Below, in pieces: positions 44,421-53,186 of a stretch of 64,000 nucleotides of DNA; the stretch's first letter is position 1; each line of letters opens with the position of its first letter. This DNA is from Glutamicibacter creatinolyticus (GTDB lineage Bacteria; Actinomycetota; Actinomycetes; Actinomycetales; Micrococcaceae). Location: assembly GCF_006094275.1 (NCBI RefSeq), contig NZ_CP034412.1, forward strand, positions 2,790,001 through 2,854,000. Reading direction: 5' to 3'. Position numbers and translations under genes: made by a program. The notes under the pieces are model-generated. The model was not told the DNA's origin and did no database searches. It was given only the letters and a program-made list of their open reading frames with translations.

Positions 44421-45260
44421 ATGGCGGGCACAACCCCAAGTCTGCAGGTGTTGATTCCCAGCTTCGCGCGGGAAGCGGAACTGGCGGTCACCCTGGCCGG
44501 ATTGGCCGGCCAGCAGGACTGTGAGTTCGGCGTGATCATCGCCGACCAGAACGACGCGACGCCCGGGTGGGAACACCCTGCCGTGGAGGCGATGGTCCGG
44601 GTGCTGCGCATCCAGGGCCGGACGGTCAGCCTGGAACGCAACCTGCCGCGCCGCGGCATGGCCCAGCAGCGCGACTTCCTGCTGCGCCGGGCCACCGCGG
44701 AACGGGTCCTGTTCCTGGACAATGACGTCTGGCTCACCCCGCAGGGGATCAGCCAGCTGCAGCAGGCCATGGACTGGGCCGGTTGCGGTTTCATCGGGGC
44801 CGCCGTGCAGGGGCTGTCCTACCTGAAGGACCGCCGGCCCCAGGAGCAGGAACCGTTCGAGCTGTGGGAGCAGCCGCCGCGGCCCGAAAGGCTGCGTCCG
44901 GGGGATGCGAACTTTGAGCGCTGGACGCTGCACAACGCCGCGAACCTGTCCCACATTGCCCAGCAGCTGGGGATCGGGCCGCAGCAGTGGCGGCTGTACA
45001 AGGTCGCCTGGGTGGGCGGCTGCGTGCTCTTTGACCGGGCGAAGCTCGAGGAATGCGGCGGGTTCGAATTCTGGCGCCAGCTGCCGGCGGCGCACGCCGG
45101 TGAGGACATGGTGGCGCAGCTGCGGGTCATGGAGCGCTTCGGCGGGGCCGGGCTCATCCCCTCCCCCGCGGTGCACCTGGAATCCGAGACCACGGTGACC
45201 GACCGCTCCACCGAAGCGGCCGATGTCGTCCTGGATTCCCCGCGGCCCGTCAAGGGCTAG
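44421..45260 (+). CDS. Glycosyltransferase family 2
   Basis: The 279-residue GT-A enzyme begins LQVLIPSFAREAELAVTLAGLAGQ and has IIADQND. The metal-binding DxD-type triad is in RVLFLDNDVWL, followed by WVGGCVLFDRAKLEECGGF and GEDMVAQLRVMERFGG, the ED motif of inverting GT2s. It is the last gene of the aldehyde dehydrogenase-hldE operon and is followed by a long terminator. The donor is unknown. Confidence 0.86.
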   Translation: MAGTTPSLQVLIPSFAREAELAVTLAGLAGQQDCEFGVIIADQNDATPGWEHPAVEAMVRVLRIQGRTVSLERNLPRRGMAQQRDFLLRRATAERVLFLDNDVWLTPQGISQLQQAMDWAGCGFIGAAVQGLSYLKDRRPQEQEPFELWEQPPRPERLRPGDANFERWTLHNAANLSHIAQQLGIGPQQWRLYKVAWVGGCVLFDRAKLEECGGFEFWRQLPAAHAGEDMVAQLRVMERFGGAGLIPSPAVHLESETTVTDRSTEAADVVLDSPRPVKG

Positions 45261-45272
45261 AACCACGGCACA

Positions 45273-45320
45273 GGCAAAGACCCGGCCGACGGCACTGCTG
45301 CCGTCGGCCGGGTCCTTGCC
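45273..45320. terminator. Bidirectional terminator after the second heptose operon
   Basis: A perfect 16-pair stem (45279-45294 with 45299-45314) is extended by GGCAA/TTGCC after one mismatch. It lies between convergent genes. Confidence 0.8.
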
Positions 45321-45338
45321 AGCTGACCTGGCTGCCGG

Positions 45339-45617
45339 TCAGCGCTTGACGATCTTGAAGAAGGTGCTCGCCTCCCCGTCGGCCTTGTGCTCCTGGTAGA
45401 GCAGGGCCAGGCGTTCGGCGTCGAACTTGTCGAACCAGTCCTCCCAGGAAATGTGCTGCAAGGCGTCCTCCCCGGCGCCCCCGGGGAAGTCGAAGCGCAG
45501 GATGCCCGGGTCATCCGCGTCCCCGGTGGAACGCACGCAGGCAGGGCTGCCCTCGTTCTTCTCCACCCACTGACGAATCTCATCGTGGTCCACGGTGGTC
45601 TTCGATTCGGAAGCCAT
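45339..45617 (-). CDS. Small conserved protein of unknown function
   Basis: The 92-residue soluble protein reads KTTVDHDEIRQWVEKNEGSPACV, then DPGILRFDFPG, ISWEDWFDKFD and ALLYQE. I recognise this as a widespread small family sometimes mislabelled as a glucan-branching enzyme; it has no such domain. The conserved HDEI..W motif and acidic surface suggest a stress-related or binding protein. No partner is evident. The stop lies close to the terminator shared with the GT2 operon. Confidence 0.75.
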   Translation of the reverse strand: MASESKTTVDHDEIRQWVEKNEGSPACVRSTGDADDPGILRFDFPGGAGEDALQHISWEDWFDKFDAERLALLYQEHKADGEASTFFKIVKR

Positions 45618-45812
45618 GTTCCCTCCTAGTACTCATCGGTGTTTGCCGCGGGCACCGGGGCGTGTGCGATGACAGGTCGCGGTGCCCATAGGCGCCACGC
45701 TACGCAGGCGCGCGCCGCGCTGGCCACGACCACCGGGAACTTTTCAGGTTCACCGAACACCCCTGCTGGCGCGGTTTGACGCCCCCGATGACCCAACATG
45801 ACACTTCATGCC

Positions 45813-45871
45813 TTGAATTGATACCCAGTTTCACTACTATGGAGTAATCACAGTTTGTGACTGGACTCACA
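45813..45871 (+). promoter_or_regulatory. Promoter with composite TCACA/TGTGA operator before the acyl-CoA ligase
   Basis: TTGAAT (45813-45818) and TACTAT (45835-45840) are 16 bases apart, predicting a start near 45847. Immediately downstream, TCACA-GTT-TGTGA (45848-45860) shares its second half with TGTGA-CTGGAC-TCACA (45856-45871), an exact CRP/GlxR consensus. The position after the transcription start suggests repression. Confidence 0.6.
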
Positions 45872-45894
45872 CTTCCATCCCGCAAGGAGTACCG

Positions 45895-47496
45895 ATGACT
45901 CGCCCAGCATCAAACCTCACCATGTCCGTTGCCGCGATCCTCGCCGAATCAGCCACCCGCTTCGGCGAGCGCAATGCCATCACCATGAGCGGGGTGAGCA
46001 CCACCTACGCGCAGCTGTGGGATGAGACCCGGGCATATGCCGGCGCCCTGCGGGAACACGGCATCACCGAAGGGGACCGCGTCGCGGTGCTGATCCCCAA
46101 CGTCACCGACTTCGCGCGGGTCTACTATGCGGTGTTGTCCTTGGGGGCCGTCGTAGTACCGATCCACGCGTTGCTTAAGCGGCACGAGATTGCCTACGTG
46201 CTGGAAGATTCGCAGGCCACCCTCATGATCTGCGCCGCCCCGCTGCTGGGCGAGGGCAGCGCAGGCGCCCAGGCCGCCGGGGTGCAGGTCTTCAGCGTCA
46301 TGGCCCCGGAAGAGCTGGGCTCGGACCGGTTGGAGGACCGGGCCCAGCGCGCGGAAGCGATCACCACCTATGTTCCGCAGCACCCGGAGAACATGGCCAC
46401 CATCTTGTACACCTCCGGCACCACGGGCAAGCCCAAGGGAGCCATGGGTTCACACCTGGCCCTGGTGGAGCAGACCAACACCCTGCTGGTGAACACCATT
46501 GACATGCGCGCCGGAGACAAGATCTTCGGCGGGCTGCCGCTGTTCCACATCTTCGGGCAGACCGCGGTGCTGAACACCGGGCTGCGGGCCGGCAGCGAAC
46601 TCATGCTGCTGCCCAAGTTCACCGCGCAGGCTGCCCTGGACCTGCTGCTGGATGAGGAAATCGACGTGTTCATCGGGGTGCCCACCATGTATGTGGCGCT
46701 TTTGGAGGCTGGACGGCAGCGCACCGACAAGCCGACCAAGCTGCGCTACGGGGTCTCCGGCGGCGCGTCGCTGCCGGTGGCGGTGCTCGAGGCGTTCGAG
46801 GCCCGCTTCGGGGCGCGCATCCACGAGGCCTACGGGCTGACCGAAACCTCCCCGGCCGCCACCTTCAACCATGTGGGCCGCGAACCGCGTCCGGGCACCA
46901 TCGGCACCCCGGTGTGGGGTGTGGATGTGGAGATCGCCGACCCGCTGGTTCGCGATTCGATCAAGCTGCTGCCGCGCGGGGAACTGGGCGAACTGGTGGT
47001 CCGCGGCCACAACCTGTTCTCCGGCTACCTGAACCGGCCCGAGGCGACGGCCGAGGCAATGGTGGACGGGTGGTTCCGCACCGGGGACCTGGGAACGAAG
47101 GACGAGGATGACTACCTGCGCATCATGGACCGCACCAAGGACATGATCCTGCGCAACGGCTACAACGTCTATCCGCGAGAGGTGGAGGAGGTGCTCATCA
47201 GCCATCCCGAGATCTCCAACGCGGCCGTCTACGGGGTGCCGCACCCCACCCATGGCCAGGAGGTGGCCGCTTCGGTGACACTGGAAGCCGGTTCAAACCT
47301 GGACGCCCGGAGCATCGGCACGTGGATCAGCGAACGGGTCGCCGCCTACAAGTACCCCCGCCACATTGAGGTCATTTCCGAGTTCCCGCTGGGTCCCAGC
47401 GGCAAGATCCTCAAGCGCGAGCTGGTGGCACGCCACGGCCAGGAGGACGCGCCGGGCCGGGGCACCCTGGCCGGGCAGGACAGCGCCACGGTTTAA
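45895..47496 (+). CDS. Long-chain fatty-acid-CoA ligase-like (AMP-binding) protein
   Basis: The 533-residue adenylate-forming enzyme has the P-loop-like motif ILYTSGTTGKPKGAM, GLPLFHIFGQT, YGLTETSPAATFN, the TGD motif (WFRTGDLG), the hinge RTKDMILRNGYNVYP and the catalytic lysine in GPSGKILKRELV. It activates a fatty or other carboxylic acid to its CoA thioester. GCAAGGAG precedes ATG 45895. It is a single-gene unit with its own regulated promoter and a terminator hairpin. Acyl specificity unknown. Confidence 0.87.
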   Translation: MTRPASNLTMSVAAILAESATRFGERNAITMSGVSTTYAQLWDETRAYAGALREHGITEGDRVAVLIPNVTDFARVYYAVLSLGAVVVPIHALLKRHEIAYVLEDSQATLMICAAPLLGEGSAGAQAAGVQVFSVMAPEELGSDRLEDRAQRAEAITTYVPQHPENMATILYTSGTTGKPKGAMGSHLALVEQTNTLLVNTIDMRAGDKIFGGLPLFHIFGQTAVLNTGLRAGSELMLLPKFTAQAALDLLLDEEIDVFIGVPTMYVALLEAGRQRTDKPTKLRYGVSGGASLPVAVLEAFEARFGARIHEAYGLTETSPAATFNHVGREPRPGTIGTPVWGVDVEIADPLVRDSIKLLPRGELGELVVRGHNLFSGYLNRPEATAEAMVDGWFRTGDLGTKDEDDYLRIMDRTKDMILRNGYNVYPREVEEVLISHPEISNAAVYGVPHPTHGQEVAASVTLEAGSNLDARSIGTWISERVAAYKYPRHIEVISEFPLGPSGKILKRELVARHGQEDAPGRGTLAGQDSATV

Positions 47497-47505
47497 GCCC
47501 GCCTG

Positions 47506-47546
47506 CCGGCCGGGACGGTTCGCACCCTGCGGACTGTCCCGGCCGG
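47506..47546. terminator. Hairpin between the acyl-CoA ligase and enoyl-CoA hydratase genes
   Basis: An 11-pair stem (47506-47516 with 47536-47546) with an inner CGCA/TGCG stem separates convergent genes. Confidence 0.55.
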
Positions 47547-47572
47547 AGCGTGGCGTGAAGCAGTGTGGACCT

Positions 47573-48484
47573 TCAGGAATCCTGGCCCGCCTCGCCCTCG
47601 GGTCGGTGGGTGGAAAAATCGGGTCGGCGGTGTTCAAGGAACGCTCGGCGCCCCTCGGCCAGGTCCGTGCTGGTCGCGTTCTGCGCCCACAACCGCCGCC
47701 AGTGCTCCGTCACCTGCCCGTTTGCAGGATCCATCCCCATGACCTGCTTGGTCTGCCGGATGGAGAACGGTGAATTGGCCACCAGCCGCCCGGTCAGGTC
47801 CTCCAGCGCCCGCTCCATGCCGTCGGCCGGCACCAGGTCGGTGAAGAGATTCCAGTCCACGGCCGTCGCCGCGCTGATGGACGCGGCGCTGAACAGCAGG
47901 TAGCGGGCTCGGCTCTGGCCGACGCGGTCGCGCAGGCGCTCAATGCCGCGCTGCGGGTAGACCAGCCCGAGCTTGGCCGGGGTGATGGCGAAGCGGACGT
48001 TCTCCGCCGCCAGCTGGATGTCGCAAGCCGCGGCCAGCTGCCACGCTCCACCAAAGCAGTTGCCCTCCACGGCCGCCACGGTGGGCACCGGGCAGCTCGT
48101 GATGGCCGTATCGAGCAGGTCAAAGTGGTTCAGCGGGCTGCCCTGTCGATCCTCATCGAAGAGCACCCGGTCCATCTCGTTGATGGCGATGCCGGCGCTG
48201 AATTCCTTGCCCTCTCCGCGCAGAATGATGCACCTGATGTGCGGGTCCTCCCCCAGGCACGCCAGGGCCTGGATGAGTTCCTGGCACATGCCCAGCGTCA
48301 GCGCGTTGTGCTGGGCCGGATTGCGCAACCAGATGGTCGCGACCTGCCCGCTTCTGTCCACCGTTATTTCCTGGAAGGTTTGCTTCATCCCCGTGCCTTG
48401 GTTTCGTGGTTCGCCCGCCGCCGGGTTTTTCCGGCCGCCCGGCCCCTTGGCCCCGTCCTTGCGGTCATTGTCCGGCAAGCTCAT
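47573..48484 (-). CDS. Enoyl-CoA hydratase/isomerase family protein
   Basis: This is a crotonase-fold protein of 303 residues from ATG 48484, or 271 if it starts at 48388 (MKQTFQEITV). It has IILRGEGKEFSAGIAINEM (first oxyanion-hole strand) and TVAAVEGNCFGGAWQLAAACDIQLAAE (second), but the usual catalytic Glu pair is not obvious. Members hydrate, isomerise or hydrolyse acyl-CoAs. The first 32 residues are Gly/Asn/Lys-rich and unlike the family, yet ATG 48484 overlaps the AraC stop by ATGA, so the true start is open. Confidence 0.8.
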   Translation of the reverse strand: MSLPDNDRKDGAKGPGGRKNPAAGEPRNQGTGMKQTFQEITVDRSGQVATIWLRNPAQHNALTLGMCQELIQALACLGEDPHIRCIILRGEGKEFSAGIAINEMDRVLFDEDRQGSPLNHFDLLDTAITSCPVPTVAAVEGNCFGGAWQLAAACDIQLAAENVRFAITPAKLGLVYPQRGIERLRDRVGQSRARYLLFSAASISAATAVDWNLFTDLVPADGMERALEDLTGRLVANSPFSIRQTKQVMGMDPANGQVTEHWRRLWAQNATSTDLAEGRRAFLEHRRPDFSTHRPEGEAGQDS

Positions 48485-49266
48485 CCCCAGCGTTCCTGCC
48501 CGGTTCCCGCCGGCGCATGCAGCGTCCGCTGATAGTTGCCCGGGGTCACCCCCACCAGAGCGGTGAATGCATCAATGAAGGTGCTGGGGTTGCTCCACCC
48601 GCAGGCCGTGGCGGTATCGAGCACGGACACCCCGTCGGTGAGCAACAGCAGGGCGTGGTGGATGCGCAGCTGGGTGCGCCACTGTCGGAAACTCATTCCG
48701 GTTTCGGCCTGGAAAAGGCGGCTGAGGGTGCGTTCGCTCGCCCCGACGCGGTGCCCCAGTTCCCTCAGGCTGGCCGGGTCGGCCAGGTCGCGTCCCACCA
48801 GGCGGGTGACGGCGCGCAGCCGGTCGTTGTGCGGTTCGGGCAGGTGCAGGGGCTGTTCCGGCGTCACGGTGAGTTCATCAATGATCACCATGCGCAACCG
48901 GTCACGCACCGCCGCTGCCCGCCGCCGCTGCCCGGTCAGGGCAAGGGTGGCCTCACGGGCCAGTGGCGAGACGGCCAGCACGGCCGGGCGTTCGGGCAGC
49001 AGCGCGGCGAAACGCTCTCCCATGAAAACGATCCGCATGTCGGTGTTGCCGTGGGCGCGGTGCTGATGCATGAACCCTCCGGGGATCCACACCGCACGGT
49101 TCCAGGGGGCAATCCAGGATCCGGCATCGGTGAGCATGGATAGCACCCCGCTGGCCGGATACACCAGGTGGCCTTCATCGTGAAGGTGGGCGGGCGTGAA
49201 GTGATCGTGCCCGAGCAGCAGCGTCTGCTCTGGTGAAAGCAGGTCGTGGCGAGTTTTCAGCATCAA
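48481..49266 (-). CDS. AraC-family regulator (NimR-like) with cupin domain
   Basis: The 261-residue protein has an N-terminal cupin (HDHFTPAHLHDEGHLVYPASGVLSM; WIPGGFMHQHRAHG) and a C-terminal pair of HTH motifs. These are DPASLRELGHRVGASERTLSRLFQAETGMSFRQWR and VLDTATACGWSNPSTFIDAFTALVGVTPGNYQ. E. coli NimR (YeaM) has the same layout and controls the divergent nimT exporter; a CynX/NimT-type MFS gene is divergent here too. It may start one codon later. It overlaps the enoyl-CoA hydratase gene by ATGA. Confidence 0.86.
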   Translation of the reverse strand: MMLKTRHDLLSPEQTLLLGHDHFTPAHLHDEGHLVYPASGVLSMLTDAGSWIAPWNRAVWIPGGFMHQHRAHGNTDMRIVFMGERFAALLPERPAVLAVSPLAREATLALTGQRRRAAAVRDRLRMVIIDELTVTPEQPLHLPEPHNDRLRAVTRLVGRDLADPASLRELGHRVGASERTLSRLFQAETGMSFRQWRTQLRIHHALLLLTDGVSVLDTATACGWSNPSTFIDAFTALVGVTPGNYQRTLHAPAGTGQERWG

Positions 49267-49410
49267 GAGTCACTCTACCGGTTGAGCGTCAGGGGTGGCG
49301 GGCGAAAACATGGAAGCACAGTGCACCACCGCGCCTAAGGCCGGCGACCACGGCCAGGGATCTGGCCCAACGCACTTTTATCCCCCGAACGATGTTGAAG
49401 CAAGGATCCG

Positions 49411-50769
49411 ATGACCCCGCGCCCCGAAGACGCCGCTGCCCTGGAAACCTATCCCGTTCCCGGCGGTGAACCTCCCTCCGCCCCGGAGGTGGGCCAGCCC
49501 GCCGAACGCGCCCATGGCCGGTGGGCGCTGCTGCTGCTCGGTGCGGGGCTGATCCTGATCGGCCTGAACCTGCGCATTGGCGTGGCGGCGATCGGCCCGG
49601 TCCTGGCAGAGATCCGCCAGACGCTGGGCCTGTCGGCCACCGCGGCAAGCCTGCTCACCACCATCCCGGTCTTCGCCTTCGGGGTCTTCGCGTTCCTCAC
49701 CCCCGGGCTGACCCGTCGGATCGGGATGCACCGGCTGCTGGGCGTGACCATGCTGACGCTCGCGGCGGGAATCCTGCTTCGTCTGCACCCCAGCCTGCTG
49801 GCCCTGTTCGCCGGCACCGTGCTGGTGGGCGCCGCGATCGCGGTGGGCAATGTGGTGATGCCCGCAGCCATCAAACAGGACTTTGCGCACCGTGCGGGGT
49901 TGATGATGGGCCTGTACTCCACCGCGCTGTTTGTCGGCGCCGCCCTGGCATCGGGTCTCACCGCACCCCTGGTCACCGCGCTGGACGGGAAGTGGCAGGC
50001 GGCCCTGGCGCTCTGGGCGGTGCCCGCGCTGCTGGCGCTGCTGGTCTGGGTCCCGCAGCTGGGCCGCTTTCCGGGACGGCTCAAGGCCAGCCCGGCCGTG
50101 GCCGATGCCCCCACCGAACGCGGTGAACCGCCGTTCCGGGCAATGCTCGCCGATCCGGTGGCGATCGCGGTCACGGTTCTCATGGGCCTGCAAAGCGTCA
50201 GCTACTACGTCGCGCTGGCCTGGGTTCCCACGATGCTGCAGGATGCCGGCATGGATGCCAGCACCGCCGGGTGGATGCTTGCCTACTCCGCCTTCCCCGG
50301 CATCGTGGCCTCACTGTTCACCCCGGCCCTGGCCGTGCGGGTGCGGGCCACCTGGCTGCCGGTGGTGCTGGCCGTGGCCCTGACCGGCGCCGCCTACCTC
50401 GGTCTGGCGTTCCTCCCCGCCACCGGCGCGCTGGTGTGGATGACGCTGCTCGGGTTGGGGCAGGGCGCCTCGATCAGCCTGTCGCTGTCCTACATTGTCT
50501 GGCGCTCACCCAACACCCATTTCACCGGCCACCTCTCGACCATGGCGCAGGGCTTTGGCTACCTGCTAGCGGGCCTGGGGCCCATCGGCATCGGCGCGCT
50601 GCACGGGCTCACCGGTGAATGGGTCGTGCCGATCGGCGTCCTGGGCGTGCTGCTGGTGGCCCAGCTGGTGGCCGGCATCGCCGCCAGCCGTCCCCGGCTC
50701 GTGCAGGCCCGCGGATGGCAGGATCCGGAATCGCCAACCCCGGCGGTCACCGAGCGCGTGGAAGCCTAG
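49411..50769 (+). CDS. MFS transporter, CynX/NimT family
   Basis: The 452-residue protein has a hydrophilic N-terminal tail of about 35 residues and 12 membrane segments. Family landmarks are GLILIGLNLRIGVAAIGPVLAEIR in TM1, the loop motif LTPGLTRRIGMHRLL, and VGAAIAVGNVVMPAAIKQDFAHRAGLMMGLYSTAL. NimT exports 2-nitroimidazoles; CynX is linked to cyanate. AAGGATCCG precedes the ATG. The divergent AraC gene with a 144-base gap suggests inducible efflux or uptake of a small, perhaps aromatic, compound. Confidence 0.86.
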   Translation: MTPRPEDAAALETYPVPGGEPPSAPEVGQPAERAHGRWALLLLGAGLILIGLNLRIGVAAIGPVLAEIRQTLGLSATAASLLTTIPVFAFGVFAFLTPGLTRRIGMHRLLGVTMLTLAAGILLRLHPSLLALFAGTVLVGAAIAVGNVVMPAAIKQDFAHRAGLMMGLYSTALFVGAALASGLTAPLVTALDGKWQAALALWAVPALLALLVWVPQLGRFPGRLKASPAVADAPTERGEPPFRAMLADPVAIAVTVLMGLQSVSYYVALAWVPTMLQDAGMDASTAGWMLAYSAFPGIVASLFTPALAVRVRATWLPVVLAVALTGAAYLGLAFLPATGALVWMTLLGLGQGASISLSLSYIVWRSPNTHFTGHLSTMAQGFGYLLAGLGPIGIGALHGLTGEWVVPIGVLGVLLVAQLVAGIAASRPRLVQARGWQDPESPTPAVTERVEA

Positions 50770-50939
50770 GTCCCTAACCTCCGGGCAACCAGCGCACCGG
50801 CCACCGCTGGGGGGCAGCCGTGGTGTTGCGTGGCCCGTTCCCAGCCCGAGTGCCCCAGCCCTGGCTTGCCCTGCCCCCGGGGTGATCGGCGGCAAGGCCA
50901 ATGGGGGTTCCACCGGGGATGGCATGTCACACTGTAACC

Positions 50940-51440
50940 GTGGACGCACAGATCATTTACACCATCCTTGCTGGCGTGCTGCTGGTGGTTTCCGCCCTGG
51001 GCACCATCTTCCCGGTGCTGCCCGGCTCCCTGCTGGCGATCCTGACCCTGCTGGGGTGGGGTTGGCTGCTGGGCAGCGCCGCCTCCTGGTGGGCGGCCGG
51101 CCTGGGCATGCTGATCGCCGCCCTGGGGTGGTCCGCCTCCGCGGTGCTCACCGGGCGCAAGCTCAAGCAACACCGGGTGCCGCGCGGCTCCATCTTCTGG
51201 GCCCTGCTGGGCGCGGTGATCGGCGCCTTCGTCATCCCGGTGCTCGGACTGTTCGTCGGCTTCGCGGTGGGCCTGTTCGCCGGCGAAGCCCGCCGCCACC
51301 GGGATCTGGGCACCGCCTTTGACTCGTCCTGGTCGGCGCTGAAGGCGATGGGCTGGGGCATCCTGATTGAATTTGGGTGCGTGCTGTTGGCCAGCTCCAT
51401 TTGGGTCATCGGCCTGATCACCCACTTCGCCACCCGCTGA
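50940..51440 (+). CDS. DUF456-family membrane protein
   Basis: The 166-residue protein has about five hydrophobic helices with the DUF456 features LGTIFPVLPGSLLAILTLLGWG near the start, RGSIFWALLGAVIGAFVIPVLGLFVGFAVGLFAGE in the middle and LKAMGWGILIEFGCVLLAS. Function is unknown across bacteria. GTG 50940 fits a leaderless start: CACACT (50928-50933) lies six bases before it, and no ribosome site is seen. It lies between the MFS gene and the convergent response regulator. Confidence 0.82.
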   Translation: MDAQIIYTILAGVLLVVSALGTIFPVLPGSLLAILTLLGWGWLLGSAASWWAAGLGMLIAALGWSASAVLTGRKLKQHRVPRGSIFWALLGAVIGAFVIPVLGLFVGFAVGLFAGEARRHRDLGTAFDSSWSALKAMGWGILIEFGCVLLASSIWVIGLITHFATR

Positions 51441-51459
51441 TGCGCAACGGAAAACCGTC

Positions 51460-52065
51460 CTAGATCCAGCCGTTGTCCTGCGCCACCCGGGCCGCTTCGA
51501 TCCGGTTCGCCGCACTGGTCTTGCCAATCGCACTGGATAGATGGTTGCGCACGGTGCCCACGGAGAGGTGGATCTGCGTGGCGATCGCGGACACCGGCTG
51601 GCCGCTGGATGCCAGGGCCAGCACTTCACGTTCCCGCTCCGTCAATGGGTTCACCGCCGACTGGACACTGATCATCGCCAGCTTCGGATCAACCACCCGG
51701 CCCCCTGCGTACACCCGGCGGACCGCGGCGGCCAACTCGGCCGGGGAGGCGTCCTTGACCAGGAAGCCGTGGGCCCCGGCGTCGAAGGCCTGGCGGAAAT
51801 ATCCCGGACGGTCAAAGGTGGTGACAATCAGGATCTTCACCCCCGGATGCTCCGCCCGCACCTGCATCGCGGTGCTCAACCCATCCTGCCGGGGCATCTG
51901 GATATCCAGCAGGGCCACGTCCACCGGGTGTTCAGCCAGGGCCGCGGCCACCTCGTCCCCGTCGGAGCATTCGGCGACCACCTCAATGTCCGCCTCCAGG
52001 CTCAGCAGCGCGGCCAGCGCCCCGCGCACCAGATGCTGGTCATCGGCGATCAACACCCTGATCAT
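51460..52065 (-). CDS. NarL/LuxR-family response regulator (DesR-like)
   Basis: The 201-residue protein has a receiver domain (1-120) with acidic pair Asp8/Asp9, phospho-acceptor Asp54 (ALLDIQMP), Thr in IVTTFDR and Lys in LVKDAS. The LuxR HTH (about 138-195) has LTEREREVLALASSGQPVSAIATQIHLSVGTVRNHLS. The start overlaps the kinase stop by ATGA. It presumably controls the ABC genes upstream in the operon, in the manner of DesR, YvfU or LnrK systems. Confidence 0.92.
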   Translation of the reverse strand: MIRVLIADDQHLVRGALAALLSLEADIEVVAECSDGDEVAAALAEHPVDVALLDIQMPRQDGLSTAMQVRAEHPGVKILIVTTFDRPGYFRQAFDAGAHGFLVKDASPAELAAAVRRVYAGGRVVDPKLAMISVQSAVNPLTEREREVLALASSGQPVSAIATQIHLSVGTVRNHLSSAIGKTSAANRIEAARVAQDNGWI

Positions 52066-53186
52066 GTATTGCTCCCCGTCCGCCCAAAATCAATGTCCAC
52101 GCTGGTGCCGCCCAGCGCCGACTCCCCCACCGTACAGCTGGCCCCAAACAGCCGGGCCCGTTCGCGCATGCCGCGGATGCCGTGACCTTCGGCGGCGGCG
52201 CCCAGCCCGTCCCCGTCATCAGCAACGCTGACGCTGTGCTGCTCCAGGCGCACCCACACCGCGGAGGCGTGGGCATGGCGCAGCACATTGGTCATGGCCT
52301 CGCGCACCACCCAGGCCACATGGGAGCGCAGCGCGGAGGGAATGTGTTCGGCGTTGCCCACCAGGTTGAAGGTAATCCCGTTATCGGCGCACGCCCGACG
52401 CAGCTCCTCCAGCTCCGCACCCAGATCCTCTCGGTTGATCCCGTGCACCGTGGTGCGCACCGAATCCAGGGCGGAGACCGCCAGGCTGGACAGCTGCTCC
52501 ACCTCGCCGCGGGCCCGCTCGTACTGCCCGGCGTCCATCAGCTGCAACGCCAGCTGGGCCTTGAGGTTCAGGGCAGTCAGTGAATGCCCCACCCCGTCAT
52601 GCACGTCGCGGGCCATTCGTTCCTGTTCGCTGAGCACCAGGTAGTCCGCCCGCAACTGTTCGGCCGCCACCGAATGCTCGATCGCGCTGGAGGTGACGTA
52701 GTAGATGACCATCAGCACCAGGTTCAGGCCGATCAAAAACAGCATGTCCAGGAAATCGCCAAAAATGACCGGCAGCGCAAAGCAGAGCACCGTGGCCACC
52801 GCGTAGGTGGGGTACAGGACCCTGCGCGGCAGCAGGAAGGCGGCATAGGAAGTGATGAACGGAATCAGGCCCAGGCTGCCGCTGCGCAGCACCGGGATGC
52901 CCAGCAGCACAATGCCCACCAGCGCGCCGAAGTACCACAACGCCTCCGCCTGGCGGGCACCGCCAAAACCCACCGCCCAGGAAAACCGGGCATAGCCGCG
53001 CAGGTACACGGCGGCGAACACCGCGGTCAGACCCAACCCGATGACCCGGATGGCGGCGGGGTACTCCCCCTGGATCAGCTGCAGGACCGGGAAGATCAGA
53101 AACAGGATCCAAACCCCGGAGATCCACCAGCCAAAACGGGCCCAGAACTCATCGGCCTCGCGTTGCGAGGCCTCTAATCCCGTCAC
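52062..53186 (-). CDS. Sensor histidine kinase, DesK/HisKA_3 type
   Basis: The 374-residue kinase has four to six membrane segments in residues 15-165, no large extracellular loop, then a HisKA_3 dimerisation helix with phospho-acceptor His196 in ERMARDVHDGVGHSLTAL. The HATPase_c domain has VREAMTNVLRHAHAS, VADDGDGLG and GHGIRGMRERARL. The lack of an external sensor domain suggests sensing within the membrane, as in DesK and linearmycin-type kinases. GTG 53186 overlaps the ABC permease stop by GTGA. Confidence 0.9.
   Translation of the reverse strand: MTGLEASQREADEFWARFGWWISGVWILFLIFPVLQLIQGEYPAAIRVIGLGLTAVFAAVYLRGYARFSWAVGFGGARQAEALWYFGALVGIVLLGIPVLRSGSLGLIPFITSYAAFLLPRRVLYPTYAVATVLCFALPVIFGDFLDMLFLIGLNLVLMVIYYVTSSAIEHSVAAEQLRADYLVLSEQERMARDVHDGVGHSLTALNLKAQLALQLMDAGQYERARGEVEQLSSLAVSALDSVRTTVHGINREDLGAELEELRRACADNGITFNLVGNAEHIPSALRSHVAWVVREAMTNVLRHAHASAVWVRLEQHSVSVADDGDGLGAAAEGHGIRGMRERARLFGASCTVGESALGGTSVDIDFGRTGSNT

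Noticed and set aside
45339-45617. Small protein as a 1,4-alpha-glucan branching enzyme
   Set aside because: Ninety-two residues cannot hold the GH13 catalytic domain; the name is a known mis-annotation of this small family.
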